A DNA stretch of 18,513 nucleotides from Acidobacteria bacterium 37-71-11 (GTDB lineage: Bacteria; Acidobacteriota; Thermoanaerobaculia; Thermoanaerobaculales; Thermoanaerobaculaceae), in assembly GCA_002279285.1 (NCBI GenBank), contig NCBR01000028.1, forward strand, positions 1 to 18,513, written 5' to 3'. Position 1 is the stretch's first letter. Each line of letters begins with the position of its first letter. The notes beneath the pieces are model-generated. The model made no database searches. It saw only the letters and a program-made list of their open reading frames with translations, and was not told where the DNA came from. Of this stretch, positions 1 to 6,381 are shown piece after piece. The translations under genes and the position numbers were made by a program.

Positions 1-228
1 GTGTGCCCGCGCGGCAAGCGCTGGGACCGCCGCGACTTCTTTCCGCAAACCCAGGACGTGGGCGACGCGCAACGGGGTGGTCGGCTCCGGGTGGGCCAGC
101 GCCTCGGCGAGCCGCTCCGAATAACTCTTCGACCCAAGAACCCGGGCGATGTCCGCGCCACAGTACGGACAGACCGGCGAGTCCTCCTGGCTCTCGGCCC
201 AACAGACCGGGCAGAAGAATGTGGGCAT
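1..228 (-). CDS. Zinc-ribbon protein with helical (HEAT-like) repeats, 3' end off the window
   Basis: The first 76 residues are visible; the gene runs off the left edge. The N-terminus carries two CxxC knuckles (FCPVCW at residues 5-10 and VCPYCG at 19-24), a short zinc ribbon. It is followed by amphipathic helices (ERLAEALAHPEP...RVAHVLGLRKEVAAVPAL, about 38-71) that look like the start of HEAT-type repeats. The ATG at 228 is chosen because a purine-rich Shine-Dalgarno, GGGGGAAGG (244-236), sits seven bases upstream. The gene diverges from the HEAT-repeat gene at 394. Its 5' leader contains a fluoride riboswitch aptamer, so its expression is predicted to respond to fluoride. The function is unknown; a scaffold or adaptor role is a guess from the fold. 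The zinc ribbon is clear; the HEAT assignment rests on one or two helices only. Confidence 0.8.
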   Translation of the reverse strand, partial: MPTFFCPVCWAESQEDSPVCPYCGADIARVLGSKSYSERLAEALAHPEPTTPLRVAHVLGLRKEVAAVPALAARAH

Positions 229-263
229 CGTCGAGCCTTCCCCCGCGCTCACGATCAGACGCT

Positions 264-312
264 CGTAGGGGTCATCAGCCTCGTTCGGCGGTCGTTGGCG
301 AACCCCATCGCC
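264..312 (-). promoter_or_regulatory. Fluoride riboswitch (crcB motif) in leader of the zinc-ribbon gene
   Basis: Read on the minus strand, P1 is GGCG (312-309) with CGCC (300-297), enclosing the loop ATGGGGTT (308-301). P3 is GCC (289-287) with GGC (280-278), followed by the conserved TGATGA (277-272). The loop bases GGGGT (306-302) pair with ACCCC (272-268), the diagnostic fluoride-riboswitch pseudoknot. The bases between P1 and P3 (AACGACC, 296-290) match the usual AAC/ACC junction. The aptamer starts at the predicted transcription start and ends about 20 bases before the Shine-Dalgarno. Tail bases CCCCU (271-267) could instead pair with GGGGG of the Shine-Dalgarno (244-240), which suggests translational control. 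P3 is short (3 bp, 6-base loop), so this is the weakest of the three aptamers. Confidence 0.8.
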
Positions 313-323
313 AATGCGAGAAT
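295..323 (+). promoter_or_regulatory. Weak candidate promoter for the HEAT-repeat gene
   Basis: TTGGCG (295-300) and GAGAAT (318-323) are separated by 17 bases, each matching four of six consensus positions. It overlaps the divergent -10 on the other strand, so the two units may share a promoter region. It is a weak match in GC-rich DNA. Confidence 0.3.
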
Positions 324-327
324 AGCA
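319..327 (-). promoter_or_regulatory. Extended -10 promoter for riboswitch and zinc-ribbon gene
   Basis: On the minus strand TGC (327-325) directly precedes TATTCT (324-319), an extended -10 element. The predicted start, about seven bases downstream, falls at the first base of aptamer helix P1 near 312. No good -35 is visible, as is common for extended -10 promoters. Confidence 0.55.
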
Positions 328-345
328 AGAGTACCGGTGAGAGGG

Positions 346-365
346 CCCGCCTCGCGCCAGGCGGG
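346..365. repeat. Stem-loop between divergent genes
   Basis: CCCGCCT (346-352) and AGGCGGG (359-365) form a 7-bp stem with a 6-base loop. GGGC (343-346) and GCCC (370-373) could extend or compete with it. It lies just upstream of the HEAT-repeat start codon and has no T-tract, so it is not a classical terminator. It may affect the leader of the HEAT-repeat mRNA. Confidence 0.4.
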
Positions 366-393
366 TGGCGCCCTCATTGCGGTGTGATTGCCC

Positions 394-1737
394 ATGCACG
401 TAGGACCCGCCTCCCCGGAGGTCGATCGCCTCGTCGCCAGGCTCCTTGATGACCTTGCAAACCACGGGCGGGCGGTCGAGGAGATTTTGGCGATGGGGGA
501 GCGGGCGATCGCGCCGCTCGGTCACTACCTCGACGGGCCGCCGCAGAGCTTCCCCCATGCGCGCCAGCTCGCGGTCCGCCTCCTCGGCCTCGTCGGCGGC
601 CCCGGCGCCACCGAGGTCCTTCGTGCGCTGCTCTCGCGCCACGACCTGACCGCCCTCAGTCCGGTCCTCGCGCAGTCCGAGTACGCGGTCAAGGACGAAG
701 TCGTGGTCCAACTCCTGCGCTTGGGCCGGACCGACCTCGGCGAGGAGTTCCTCCGTGCGTTTCGCCGCGACCGCCTGCCTGCGGCCGCGGAGGCGCTGGC
801 GCGTTGCCGGGTGGCGGCGGCGATCCCCGACCTGATCGAGGCGCTCGAAGACGATCTCCTTGCGGAACGGGCCGCCGACGCGCTGCGCCGGTTCGGCGCC
901 GACGTCGAGCCGGCGCTCGTCGCCGCCCTGCGCCAGCGACACGGCGAGAGCCAGGCTACTGGCGAGTCCCGCGTCAGCCGGCGCCGCCGCATCGCCGCCG
1001 CGACGTTGCTTGGCGAACTCGGCGACCCCGCCGCCGCGACGCCGTTGCGCTGGCTGTTGAACGACACCAACCCGGCGGTCGCGGCTGTAGCTGCGGCCGC
1101 ACTGGCCGCGATCGGCCCCGCGCACGTCACCCCCGCCCAGTGCCGGGCGATCGTCGCCGGTGCCGTGTCCCCGGAGTGGCGGGTGCGGGCGCGCTGCCAG
1201 GAGGCGGCCGGCTCGATCGGCGCCGCGTGCGTTCCCGCCGCCCTCGCGGCCGTGACCGAGGAGACGACCGTTGACCTGTACGGCGTCCCCGCTCCGGTCG
1301 AACGCGCCAGCAAGAGGTGGCTGATCGCGTTCATGCTCGAGCATGCTGGAAGCCAGGCGGACGTGCGCGCGGCGCTGTTCGGTTGCGATCCCGTCCTCCT
1401 GGCGGAGGGCCTTGCCGAGGTGTCCGCCCCGCGCGCCGCCGCCGATGTGGCTGCGCTCACCCCGCATCCCGATCCGCTCGTGCGGTTGGCGGCGGCACAG
1501 GCGCTGGCCCGGCTCGGCGGGGCGCCGGCAGCGGCAGCCCTGCTGGGCCTGGCCGACGATCCGGTGCGCCGGGTGCGCACCGTTGCGGCGCGGGCGCTGC
1601 GCGCCCTGGTGGCGGCGGAACCCGATCTCATCGCCGCCGCGCGTGCGGCGCCCGGAAGGCCTGGCTCGCGTTGGCGCCGGTGGCGCCTCCGGTGGGCGCT
1701 CACGCGCGCCGCCAACCAGGCGCGCCGCTCCGGGTAG
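394..1737 (+). CDS. HEAT-repeat protein, function unknown
   Basis: 447 residues, Ala/Leu/Arg-rich, made almost entirely of paired helices of HEAT / PBS-lyase type. Examples are ARQLAVRLLGLVGGPGATEV, RRIAAATLLGELGDPAAATPL and VRLAAAQALARLGG. It has no signal peptide, membrane segment or catalytic motif, so a scaffold or binding role is likely. The C-terminus is basic (RWRRWRLRWALTRAANQARR). The start is uncertain: ATG at 394 is used, an in-frame TTG lies at 388, and neither has a good Shine-Dalgarno. A later ATG at 492 has GAGGAG upstream but would cut into the first repeat. The gene lies between two fluoride riboswitches but is not obviously controlled by either. The neighbouring zinc-ribbon protein also seems to carry helical repeats, which hints at a functional link. 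Confidence 0.8.
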   Translation: MHVGPASPEVDRLVARLLDDLANHGRAVEEILAMGERAIAPLGHYLDGPPQSFPHARQLAVRLLGLVGGPGATEVLRALLSRHDLTALSPVLAQSEYAVKDEVVVQLLRLGRTDLGEEFLRAFRRDRLPAAAEALARCRVAAAIPDLIEALEDDLLAERAADALRRFGADVEPALVAALRQRHGESQATGESRVSRRRRIAAATLLGELGDPAAATPLRWLLNDTNPAVAAVAAAALAAIGPAHVTPAQCRAIVAGAVSPEWRVRARCQEAAGSIGAACVPAALAAVTEETTVDLYGVPAPVERASKRWLIAFMLEHAGSQADVRAALFGCDPVLLAEGLAEVSAPRAAADVAALTPHPDPLVRLAAAQALARLGGAPAAAALLGLADDPVRRVRTVAARALRALVAAEPDLIAAARAAPGRPGSRWRRWRLRWALTRAANQARRSG

Positions 1738-1774
1738 GAGCACGGAAATCGGCGGCGCCGGGCGGCCGTTGTAG

Positions 1775-1789
1775 TAACATCGTGATGTT
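1775..1789 (+). promoter_or_regulatory. Possible -10 overlapping a small palindrome
   Basis: AACATC (1776-1781), GT, GATGTT (1784-1789) form a perfect 6-bp inverted repeat ending four bases before aptamer P1. TAACAT (1775-1780) could be a -10 giving a start near 1787-1790, as at the other two riboswitches, but no -35 is visible. The palindrome could be an operator or only a leader hairpin. Confidence 0.35.
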
Positions 1790-1792
1790 GGT

Positions 1793-1840
1793 GGGCGATG
1801 GAATCCGCCCTAACCGTCCTTCCGGACTGATGATTCCTGG
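1793..1840 (+). promoter_or_regulatory. Fluoride riboswitch (crcB motif) upstream of the PH/ATPase/dynamin operon
   Basis: P1 is GGGCG (1793-1797) with CGCCC (1806-1810), enclosing ATGGAATC. P3 is GTCC (1816-1819) with GGAC (1824-1827), closed by the loop TTCC and followed by the conserved CTGATGA (1827-1833). GGAATC (1800-1805) pairs perfectly over six bases with GATTCC (1832-1837), the fluoride-riboswitch pseudoknot. All parts have the order and spacing of the crcB motif. The aptamer ends about a dozen bases before the Shine-Dalgarno of the gene at 1864. This is the clearest of the three aptamers and lies upstream of genes that are not recognised fluoride exporters. Confidence 0.92.
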
Positions 1841-1851
1841 CAGCACAGGCA

Positions 1852-1862
1852 CGGAGGGACGG
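1852..1862 (+). promoter_or_regulatory. Shine-Dalgarno that can be sequestered by the aptamer
   Basis: This segment, CGGAGGGACGG, contains the Shine-Dalgarno for the ATG at 1864. It is complementary over 11 pairs (one G-U) to CCGTCCTTCCG at 1814-1824, which holds the P3 5' arm and loop of the fluoride aptamer. The two structures exclude each other. When fluoride stabilises the aptamer and P3, the site is free. Without it the 11-bp helix would hide the ribosome binding site. This predicts a translational ON switch. Confidence 0.75.
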
Positions 1863-1863
1863 C

Positions 1864-2955
1864 ATGGGACAGGGGCACATCCACCACGCGCGGGACGGCG
1901 GCAGTAACGGCGTCGTCCCACCGACGGCCGCCGGGTTCGCTCCTCGCCCCGGCGGCGTTCCGAGCAAGCCATCCGAACAGCCGAGCGGCGTGCTGGCGCG
2001 ACCCGAGGCCGAACTGCGCCGCGAGTCGAACGGCCGGGAGTCCTGGGTCTTCCGCGCGGCCGACCCGAGCGAGCTGCTGGGCGTGCACGCCGAACAGGTC
2101 GGGCGGGCGCTGCAACCCGGGGAAGCGCTGCGGTTCCTGTTGTACTCGCCGATGTGGGAGGGCCACGGGGGACCGTTCGGCATCGGCGCACCGCCGGCCT
2201 CGCACGCCGTCGCGGTGACCGAGCGGCGCTTCGTCATCTCGCGCGACACGCACATCGACGGCGAGCCGCCGGACCTGGTCTCGATCCCGTTTTCGACGGT
2301 GCTCTGGATCGAGTCCGGCGGCGCGGCGATGTTTGCGTGGCTCGTGATCCGCTACGTCGAGGCGGGCGCCGTGCGCTCCGTGACGGTGCTGTACCGCGCC
2401 CTCGGCCAGCATCACTTCGCGGCGGCAGTCAGGGCCTACCGCTGGGCCGCGTTCCCGGAGCTTTGCCACTCCCGAACCGGCGCCCCGCCGTGGCCGGCGG
2501 TGTGGCGCCGAATCGGCGAGCGGCAGCGGGAGGACGTCGAGCCGCTCCTCGTCGAGGCCGAGCAACCGCTCGCCGCCGCCGCGTGGCCCGCGCTCGCGGG
2601 TTGGAACCGGAAACACGGTTTGAACAACCCGGGCTGCATCGCGCCGGCGGGGGCGCTTCTGGTTTCCACCCGGGGGGTGCTGACGGTCGGGGATGAGCCT
2701 CCGACGCGCATTGGCGGCATCAAGTTCGGCGTCAACACCGTGGCCGTTCCCTTCGACACGTTGCGGGCGGTCACGTTCAAGGACAAGACGACGAGCGGCC
2801 CGTGCGTCGTAAGCCTGCGGCTGCGGGCGGGCCGCGACGCGGTCACGTCGAGTATCGAGGTGCTGTTCCCCGGCGAGAGCCTGCCCGAGGTCGAGGCGGC
2901 GCTCGGCGCGCGCCGGGAACACCCGGCGGTCAGGGAGATCGCATGGTCTTCGTAG
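1864..2955 (+). CDS. Protein with two PH-like domains, first gene of the fluoride-riboswitch dynamin operon
   Basis: 363 residues. The first 80 are low-complexity and probably disordered. Two beta-rich segments resemble bacterial PH-like folds. The first, about 82-193, includes GEALRFLLYSP, ERRFVISRD, VSIPFSTVLWIES and a closing helix HFAAAVRAYRWAAF. The second, about 260-350, includes ALLVSTRGVLTV, VPFDTLRAVTFKD, VSLRLRAG and the helix LPEVEAALGAR. Such domains often bind lipids or proteins; that role here is inferred. No signal peptide or membrane span is seen. The ATG at 1864 follows the Shine-Dalgarno GGAGGGAC, which the upstream riboswitch can mask. The 3' end overlaps the next gene by 13 bases, implying translational coupling. 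Fold assignment is by pattern only. Confidence 0.7.
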   Translation: MGQGHIHHARDGGSNGVVPPTAAGFAPRPGGVPSKPSEQPSGVLARPEAELRRESNGRESWVFRAADPSELLGVHAEQVGRALQPGEALRFLLYSPMWEGHGGPFGIGAPPASHAVAVTERRFVISRDTHIDGEPPDLVSIPFSTVLWIESGGAAMFAWLVIRYVEAGAVRSVTVLYRALGQHHFAAAVRAYRWAAFPELCHSRTGAPPWPAVWRRIGERQREDVEPLLVEAEQPLAAAAWPALAGWNRKHGLNNPGCIAPAGALLVSTRGVLTVGDEPPTRIGGIKFGVNTVAVPFDTLRAVTFKDKTTSGPCVVSLRLRAGRDAVTSSIEVLFPGESLPEVEAALGARREHPAVREIAWSS

Positions 2956-3674
2956 GCCGGCAACGGGAAACCTCCCTCATCAAGGCGGAACTGGCGAAAC
3001 GAGGCAACGTCGTCGTCTCCGGGACGTTCGGCATCGGCCGGACCGCGCTCATCCATCACGTCGCCGAGGAGATGGGGGACGCCTGGCGGTTCATCTTCCT
3101 CGATTTCTCGCGCACACCCGCGCAGCTCTGCTCCGACTTGATCGCCTGGCTGCGCCCCCGCACCGCCGGGAGATCGACCGGGCGCCGGCTGTCGTTCGTG
3201 TCCGCGCGCGCTGCTGTCCTCACGCTCGAGGCGCGCGGCCGCCGCCGGTGCGTGCTCGTGCTCGACAACGTCACGGCGGTTACCGCGCCGAAGCTGGCGT
3301 TGCTGCGCCGGCTGGTTGCCACCGAGCGGTACCGCTTCGTGGCCATCACCGATCACCACCTGCCGGAGGCCGACCTCTTCAACTTGCGGGCGTGCCTCGG
3401 TGCCGCGCCCCTGGTCACCCTTGCCGGCCTGCCGCCGGCCATCGCGCGTGCGTTCTTCGCCGGGGTTTCCGGCGATCTTGGCCTCGGCTGGCACGAAGGC
3501 GAGGTTGCGGCGTTGGCCGAGATCACGGACGGCTATCCTCTCCTCATGGTCGAAGCGATCGCCCGGGCGCGGCGGCGCCACGCCGGCGGGCCGGACGAGA
3601 TCCGGCCCCTGCCGGGAGAAGGGGCGCAGCCTGCGCCCCCATCCTGGGCGGGCGGCTGCGGCGGAAGGGAATAG
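2943..3674 (+). CDS. Small P-loop ATPase of AAA/STAND type with Arg in Walker A
   Basis: 243 residues. It starts with VGRQRE, typical of AAA/STAND and archaeal-type ATPases. A Walker A-like loop, GTFGIGRT, lies at 27-34, with Arg33 where Lys is almost invariant. A Walker B-like strand VLVLDN is at 104-109, where the usual second acidic residue is Asn. A sensor-like strand FVAITD follows at 132-137, and a DGYP motif near 196-199 resembles the GxP motif of this ATPase group. The C-terminal 30 residues are Gly/Pro-rich and probably flexible. ATP binding is plausible but hydrolysis is doubtful. It overlaps the PH-like gene upstream and ends seven bases before the dynamin gene. It may act as a nucleotide-sensing partner of the GTPase; this is inference. 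Confidence 0.75.
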   Translation: MVFVGRQRETSLIKAELAKRGNVVVSGTFGIGRTALIHHVAEEMGDAWRFIFLDFSRTPAQLCSDLIAWLRPRTAGRSTGRRLSFVSARAAVLTLEARGRRRCVLVLDNVTAVTAPKLALLRRLVATERYRFVAITDHHLPEADLFNLRACLGAAPLVTLAGLPPAIARAFFAGVSGDLGLGWHEGEVAALAEITDGYPLLMVEAIARARRRHAGGPDEIRPLPGEGAQPAPPSWAGGCGGRE

Positions 3675-3681
3675 CGTCGCC

Positions 3682-5778
3682 ATGGCGGAATTCAACGACA
3701 ACCACCGGCGGCGCGTGCTCAGCAGCTTCCGGTACCTCGACCAGTTGCTCGACGAGACTGAGCACATCATGGCGGCGGCCCGCTCGCGGTCGGCGTTCCC
3801 GAAGTACGTGCCCGATGCGACGCCGGTGCAGCGCAAGGTGCTGAGCGACCACATCTCGAGGTTCCGCGACACGCTCCTGGCCGCACTGCCGACGTTGGAC
3901 CTGGCGCCGGGCAAACCGGAGATCAGCATGCTGCGCGCCCTCCACGTCCAGCTCATCACCGCCGAGATCGCGCTCGAGGAGTTGACCGGATCGGCGATGC
4001 GGGGCTACGGGCCGCTCTCTGCGGCGTCCGCCGACACGCTCGACGGCGTGGCGGCGCAGTTGCGCGGCCGGCTGCAGGCGATCGCCAGGTTTCTCGACGA
4101 GTCGCCCGACCAGGACCTGCACGCTCGCACCGCACGCCTGTCCGCGACGACCGATGAGGTCCGCCTGCTGCGCGAGTTGGAACGCGTCGTCACCGCCGAG
4201 GGGCTGGTCGAACTCCGTCCGGCGTTGAAGATGGTGATCGAGCACATGGAGTCACGCCGGTTCGAGATCGCGGTGTTCGGCCGGGTCAGCGCCGGCAAGT
4301 CATCGCTGCTCAACCACCTCCTCCGCTACGATGCGCTGCCGGTCGGCGTCACCCCGATCACTGCGGTCCCCATCCGGGTGATGTTCGGCCGCGAGGAACG
4401 AGTGATCGTCAACTTTGCCGAGCGCGAGCCGATGGTCGTGCCGTTGTCCGGACTCGCGGATGTCGCCACCGAACAGCGCAACCCCGGCAATCGGGCGCAC
4501 GTGACACAGGTGACCGTGGAGTTGCCGGCTCCGAGGCTGGCCTCGGGCGTGACGTTCGTGGACACCCCCGGTCTCGGCTCGTTGGCGGTGGGCGCCGAGG
4601 AGTCCTTGGCGTACCTGCCGCGCTGCGACCTCGGGCTCGTGCTGGTGGACGCCGCATCGAGCCCGGGGCCGGACGAGTTGACCGTGGTGCGGGCGCTCTA
4701 CCAGGCCGGCGCAACCGCGGCGGTTCTGTTGAGCAAGGCTGACTTGCTCTCGCCGGCGGAGCGCGATCAGGTTGTGCGCCACGTCCGGGGCCTGCTCGCG
4801 TCGGAGTGCGGCGTGGACGTGCCGGTTTCGCCGGTCAGCGTCGTCGGAGTCGCGGCGGCGCTGGCCGACGAGTGGTTCGATACCGTGTTGCAGCCGCTCT
4901 GTCAGCGACAGGGCGAGATGGCGGCCGTCGCATTGCGGCGCAAGGTGGGCGCGTTGCGCGACGCCGCAATTGCGTCTCTACGCCACCGCATGGAACGCCG
5001 GCCGCCGGAGTCGGCGCCGCCCGCGGCCGCCGACGCGCGCGAGGCCGCAGGAGGTCTTGCGCATGCCGCCAGCCTCCTCGAAGCCGCCGGCACGCGCTGC
5101 GCAACGCTGGCCACGAGGCTCGAGGGCGCGGCGGAGCAGGCGATCGCGGCGGCCGCCACGGCCGCCGCGGCGGGTCGACGATTCCGCGCCGAGCGCCAGC
5201 GGGCGGCGGACGAAGCTCTCGGCGGATGGGTCGCGCGCCAGGCCGAGACGGTCGCCGGCGAGATCGCCGCCGCGCTCACGCAACTCAGGAGCGGACTCGC
5301 CGGCGCGCTCGAGGGCGCGGCCCGTGTCGTCCCCGGATACGCCGCGGCGGACCTCCCCCGGATCTCCGGCCTGCCGGTGTTCGATCCGTCGCTGCTCGCC
5401 GGGCGGTTGGTTCTCACGCGATCGCTGCTTGGCGGCCTCGGAGCCGGCGGGCGGCGGCGAGCGATCGCCGCCCAGATGAGGAGCCAGCTTTCCCCGGCGG
5501 TACGACAGGTGTCGGATTCGTACCGGCAGCGCCTGATCGCGTGGAGCCGGAGCGTAATCGCCGAGCAGCGCCGCAGCTTCGACGCTCAGGCCGAGGTCGT
5601 GCGCCTCCGCCTTCCGGTTTCCGCGGGGGCTGCCGCCGCGCCAACTGGTGAGAAACTCGCGGCGGTGGAGCGGGACCTCGCGCTGCTGGCGGGTTGGGAA
5701 CGGGAACACGAGACAACGGCTCAGAGCGACACCACTTCTGCTGGAGCGCGTGCGGACGGCGGCGCGGCTGAACCGTAG
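3682..5778 (+). CDS. Dynamin-like GTPase
   Basis: 698 residues. A helical N-terminal region (1-190) precedes a dynamin-family GTPase domain. G1 is GRVSAGKS at 200-207. The G2 threonine lies in GVTPIT (222-227). G3 is DTPG at 294-297, and G4 is SKAD at 351-354. After about residue 395 there is a long Ala-rich helical stalk (MAAVALRRKVGALRDAA..., EGAAEQAIAAAATAAAAGRRFRAERQRAADEAL). A more hydrophobic stretch near 560-590 (SLLAGRLVLTRSLLGGLGAGG) could be a membrane paddle. The C-terminus is helical and then disordered. Bacterial dynamins bind and remodel membranes in a GTP-dependent way; that role here is inferred. ATG at 3682 has GGAAGGGAA upstream. It is third in the riboswitch-led operon, seven bases after the ATPase gene. 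It is single, not one of the usual adjacent pair of bacterial dynamins. Confidence 0.88.
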   Translation: MAEFNDNHRRRVLSSFRYLDQLLDETEHIMAAARSRSAFPKYVPDATPVQRKVLSDHISRFRDTLLAALPTLDLAPGKPEISMLRALHVQLITAEIALEELTGSAMRGYGPLSAASADTLDGVAAQLRGRLQAIARFLDESPDQDLHARTARLSATTDEVRLLRELERVVTAEGLVELRPALKMVIEHMESRRFEIAVFGRVSAGKSSLLNHLLRYDALPVGVTPITAVPIRVMFGREERVIVNFAEREPMVVPLSGLADVATEQRNPGNRAHVTQVTVELPAPRLASGVTFVDTPGLGSLAVGAEESLAYLPRCDLGLVLVDAASSPGPDELTVVRALYQAGATAAVLLSKADLLSPAERDQVVRHVRGLLASECGVDVPVSPVSVVGVAAALADEWFDTVLQPLCQRQGEMAAVALRRKVGALRDAAIASLRHRMERRPPESAPPAAADAREAAGGLAHAASLLEAAGTRCATLATRLEGAAEQAIAAAATAAAAGRRFRAERQRAADEALGGWVARQAETVAGEIAAALTQLRSGLAGALEGAARVVPGYAAADLPRISGLPVFDPSLLAGRLVLTRSLLGGLGAGGRRRAIAAQMRSQLSPAVRQVSDSYRQRLIAWSRSVIAEQRRSFDAQAEVVRLRLPVSAGAAAAPTGEKLAAVERDLALLAGWEREHETTAQSDTTSAGARADGGAAEP

Positions 5779-5793
5779 GAAACCGACGCGGGG

Positions 5794-5828
5794 CGTTCGC
5801 AACGGCGCCGCAACGAGTTTCGCGAACG
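5794..5828 (+). repeat. Inverted repeat between dynamin and HAD genes
   Basis: CGTTCGC (5794-5800) and GCGAACG (5822-5828) could form a 7-bp stem with a 21-base loop in the 64-base gap, ending a few bases before the HAD Shine-Dalgarno. No T-tract follows. It could tune expression or mRNA processing; no fluoride aptamer is present here. Confidence 0.35.
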
Positions 5829-5842
5829 GATGGGAGGGACGG

Positions 5843-6307
5843 ATGGGCATCGTCATTGCAGTGCCGGGGAAGCCGGCGATCGAGCTGAGGAACCTCGCGC
5901 TCGATTTCACGGGCACGCTCTCCACAGACGGCCGCCTGCTTCCGGGCGTGGCGGAGCGCATCGTGGCGCTCGCCGAGCGGCTGCGCATCACCGTCATGAC
6001 CGCGGACACCCGCGGCACGGCGCGGCGCGAACTCGCTGGGCTCCCGCTCGTCGTGGAGTTGGTGCGGGACGGGGCGGCAAAGGCGGAGTTCGTGCGCCGG
6101 TTCGGGCGGGAGCATACCGCGGCGATCGGGAACGGCCGCAACGACGTGGAGATGGTGACGCTGGCCGCGATCGGGATCGCCGTGCTCGGCGACGAGGGCA
6201 CCGCGGGCGAGCTGATCCGGGTCGCGGACGTCGTCGCGCCGGACATCAACAGCGCCCTCGACCTGTTCGCCGACCCGTTGCGCCTGGTCGCGACGCTGCG
6301 CGACTGA
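5843..6307 (+). CDS. HAD-superfamily protein resembling a soluble P-type ATPase phosphorylation domain
   Basis: 154 residues. Motif I is DFTGTLS at 21-27, which matches the P-type ATPase signature DKTGTLT rather than the DxDGT of most HAD phosphatases. The second Asp is replaced by Thr. Motif II Thr is in VMTADT (51-56), motif III Lys is K80, and motif IV is GNGRND at 96-101. There are no transmembrane helices and no cap domain. It therefore looks like a free-standing P domain, as in soluble P-type-ATPase-like proteins, where Asp21 would be phosphorylated. The ATG at 5843 follows the Shine-Dalgarno GGAGGGACGG (5833-5842), the same ten bases that precede the first gene of the operon. It lies 64 bases after the dynamin gene in the same orientation and is probably cotranscribed with it. 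Substrate unknown. Confidence 0.82.
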   Translation: MGIVIAVPGKPAIELRNLALDFTGTLSTDGRLLPGVAERIVALAERLRITVMTADTRGTARRELAGLPLVVELVRDGAAKAEFVRRFGREHTAAIGNGRNDVEMVTLAAIGIAVLGDEGTAGELIRVADVVAPDINSALDLFADPLRLVATLRD

Positions 6308-6345
6308 GTGCCCCTTCCAATGACGCAAGCCTGACCCCATGCGAC

Positions 6346-6374
6346 TTGACAGAGTCCCCGTCTCGACATAGAAT
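6346..6374 (+). promoter_or_regulatory. Near-consensus sigma70 promoter of the crcB operon
   Basis: A perfect -35 TTGACA (6346-6351) is followed after exactly 17 bases by -10 TAGAAT (6369-6374). The predicted start near 6381 coincides with the first base of the fluoride aptamer. This makes the crcB operon a separate transcription unit from the dynamin operon. Confidence 0.9.
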
Positions 6375-6381
6375 CAGTTTT

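Noticed and set aside
525..2255. Long open minus-strand frame (576 codons) across the HEAT-repeat gene and riboswitch
   Set aside because: Low-complexity Arg/Ser/Ala translation with no motif; it is the antisense shadow of a GC-rich gene and covers the clear aptamer and SD at 1793-1862.
5779..5842. A further fluoride aptamer before the HAD gene
   Set aside because: The segment contains GGATGG and an inverted repeat, but lacks a P1 loop/tail pseudoknot and the CTGATGA segment.
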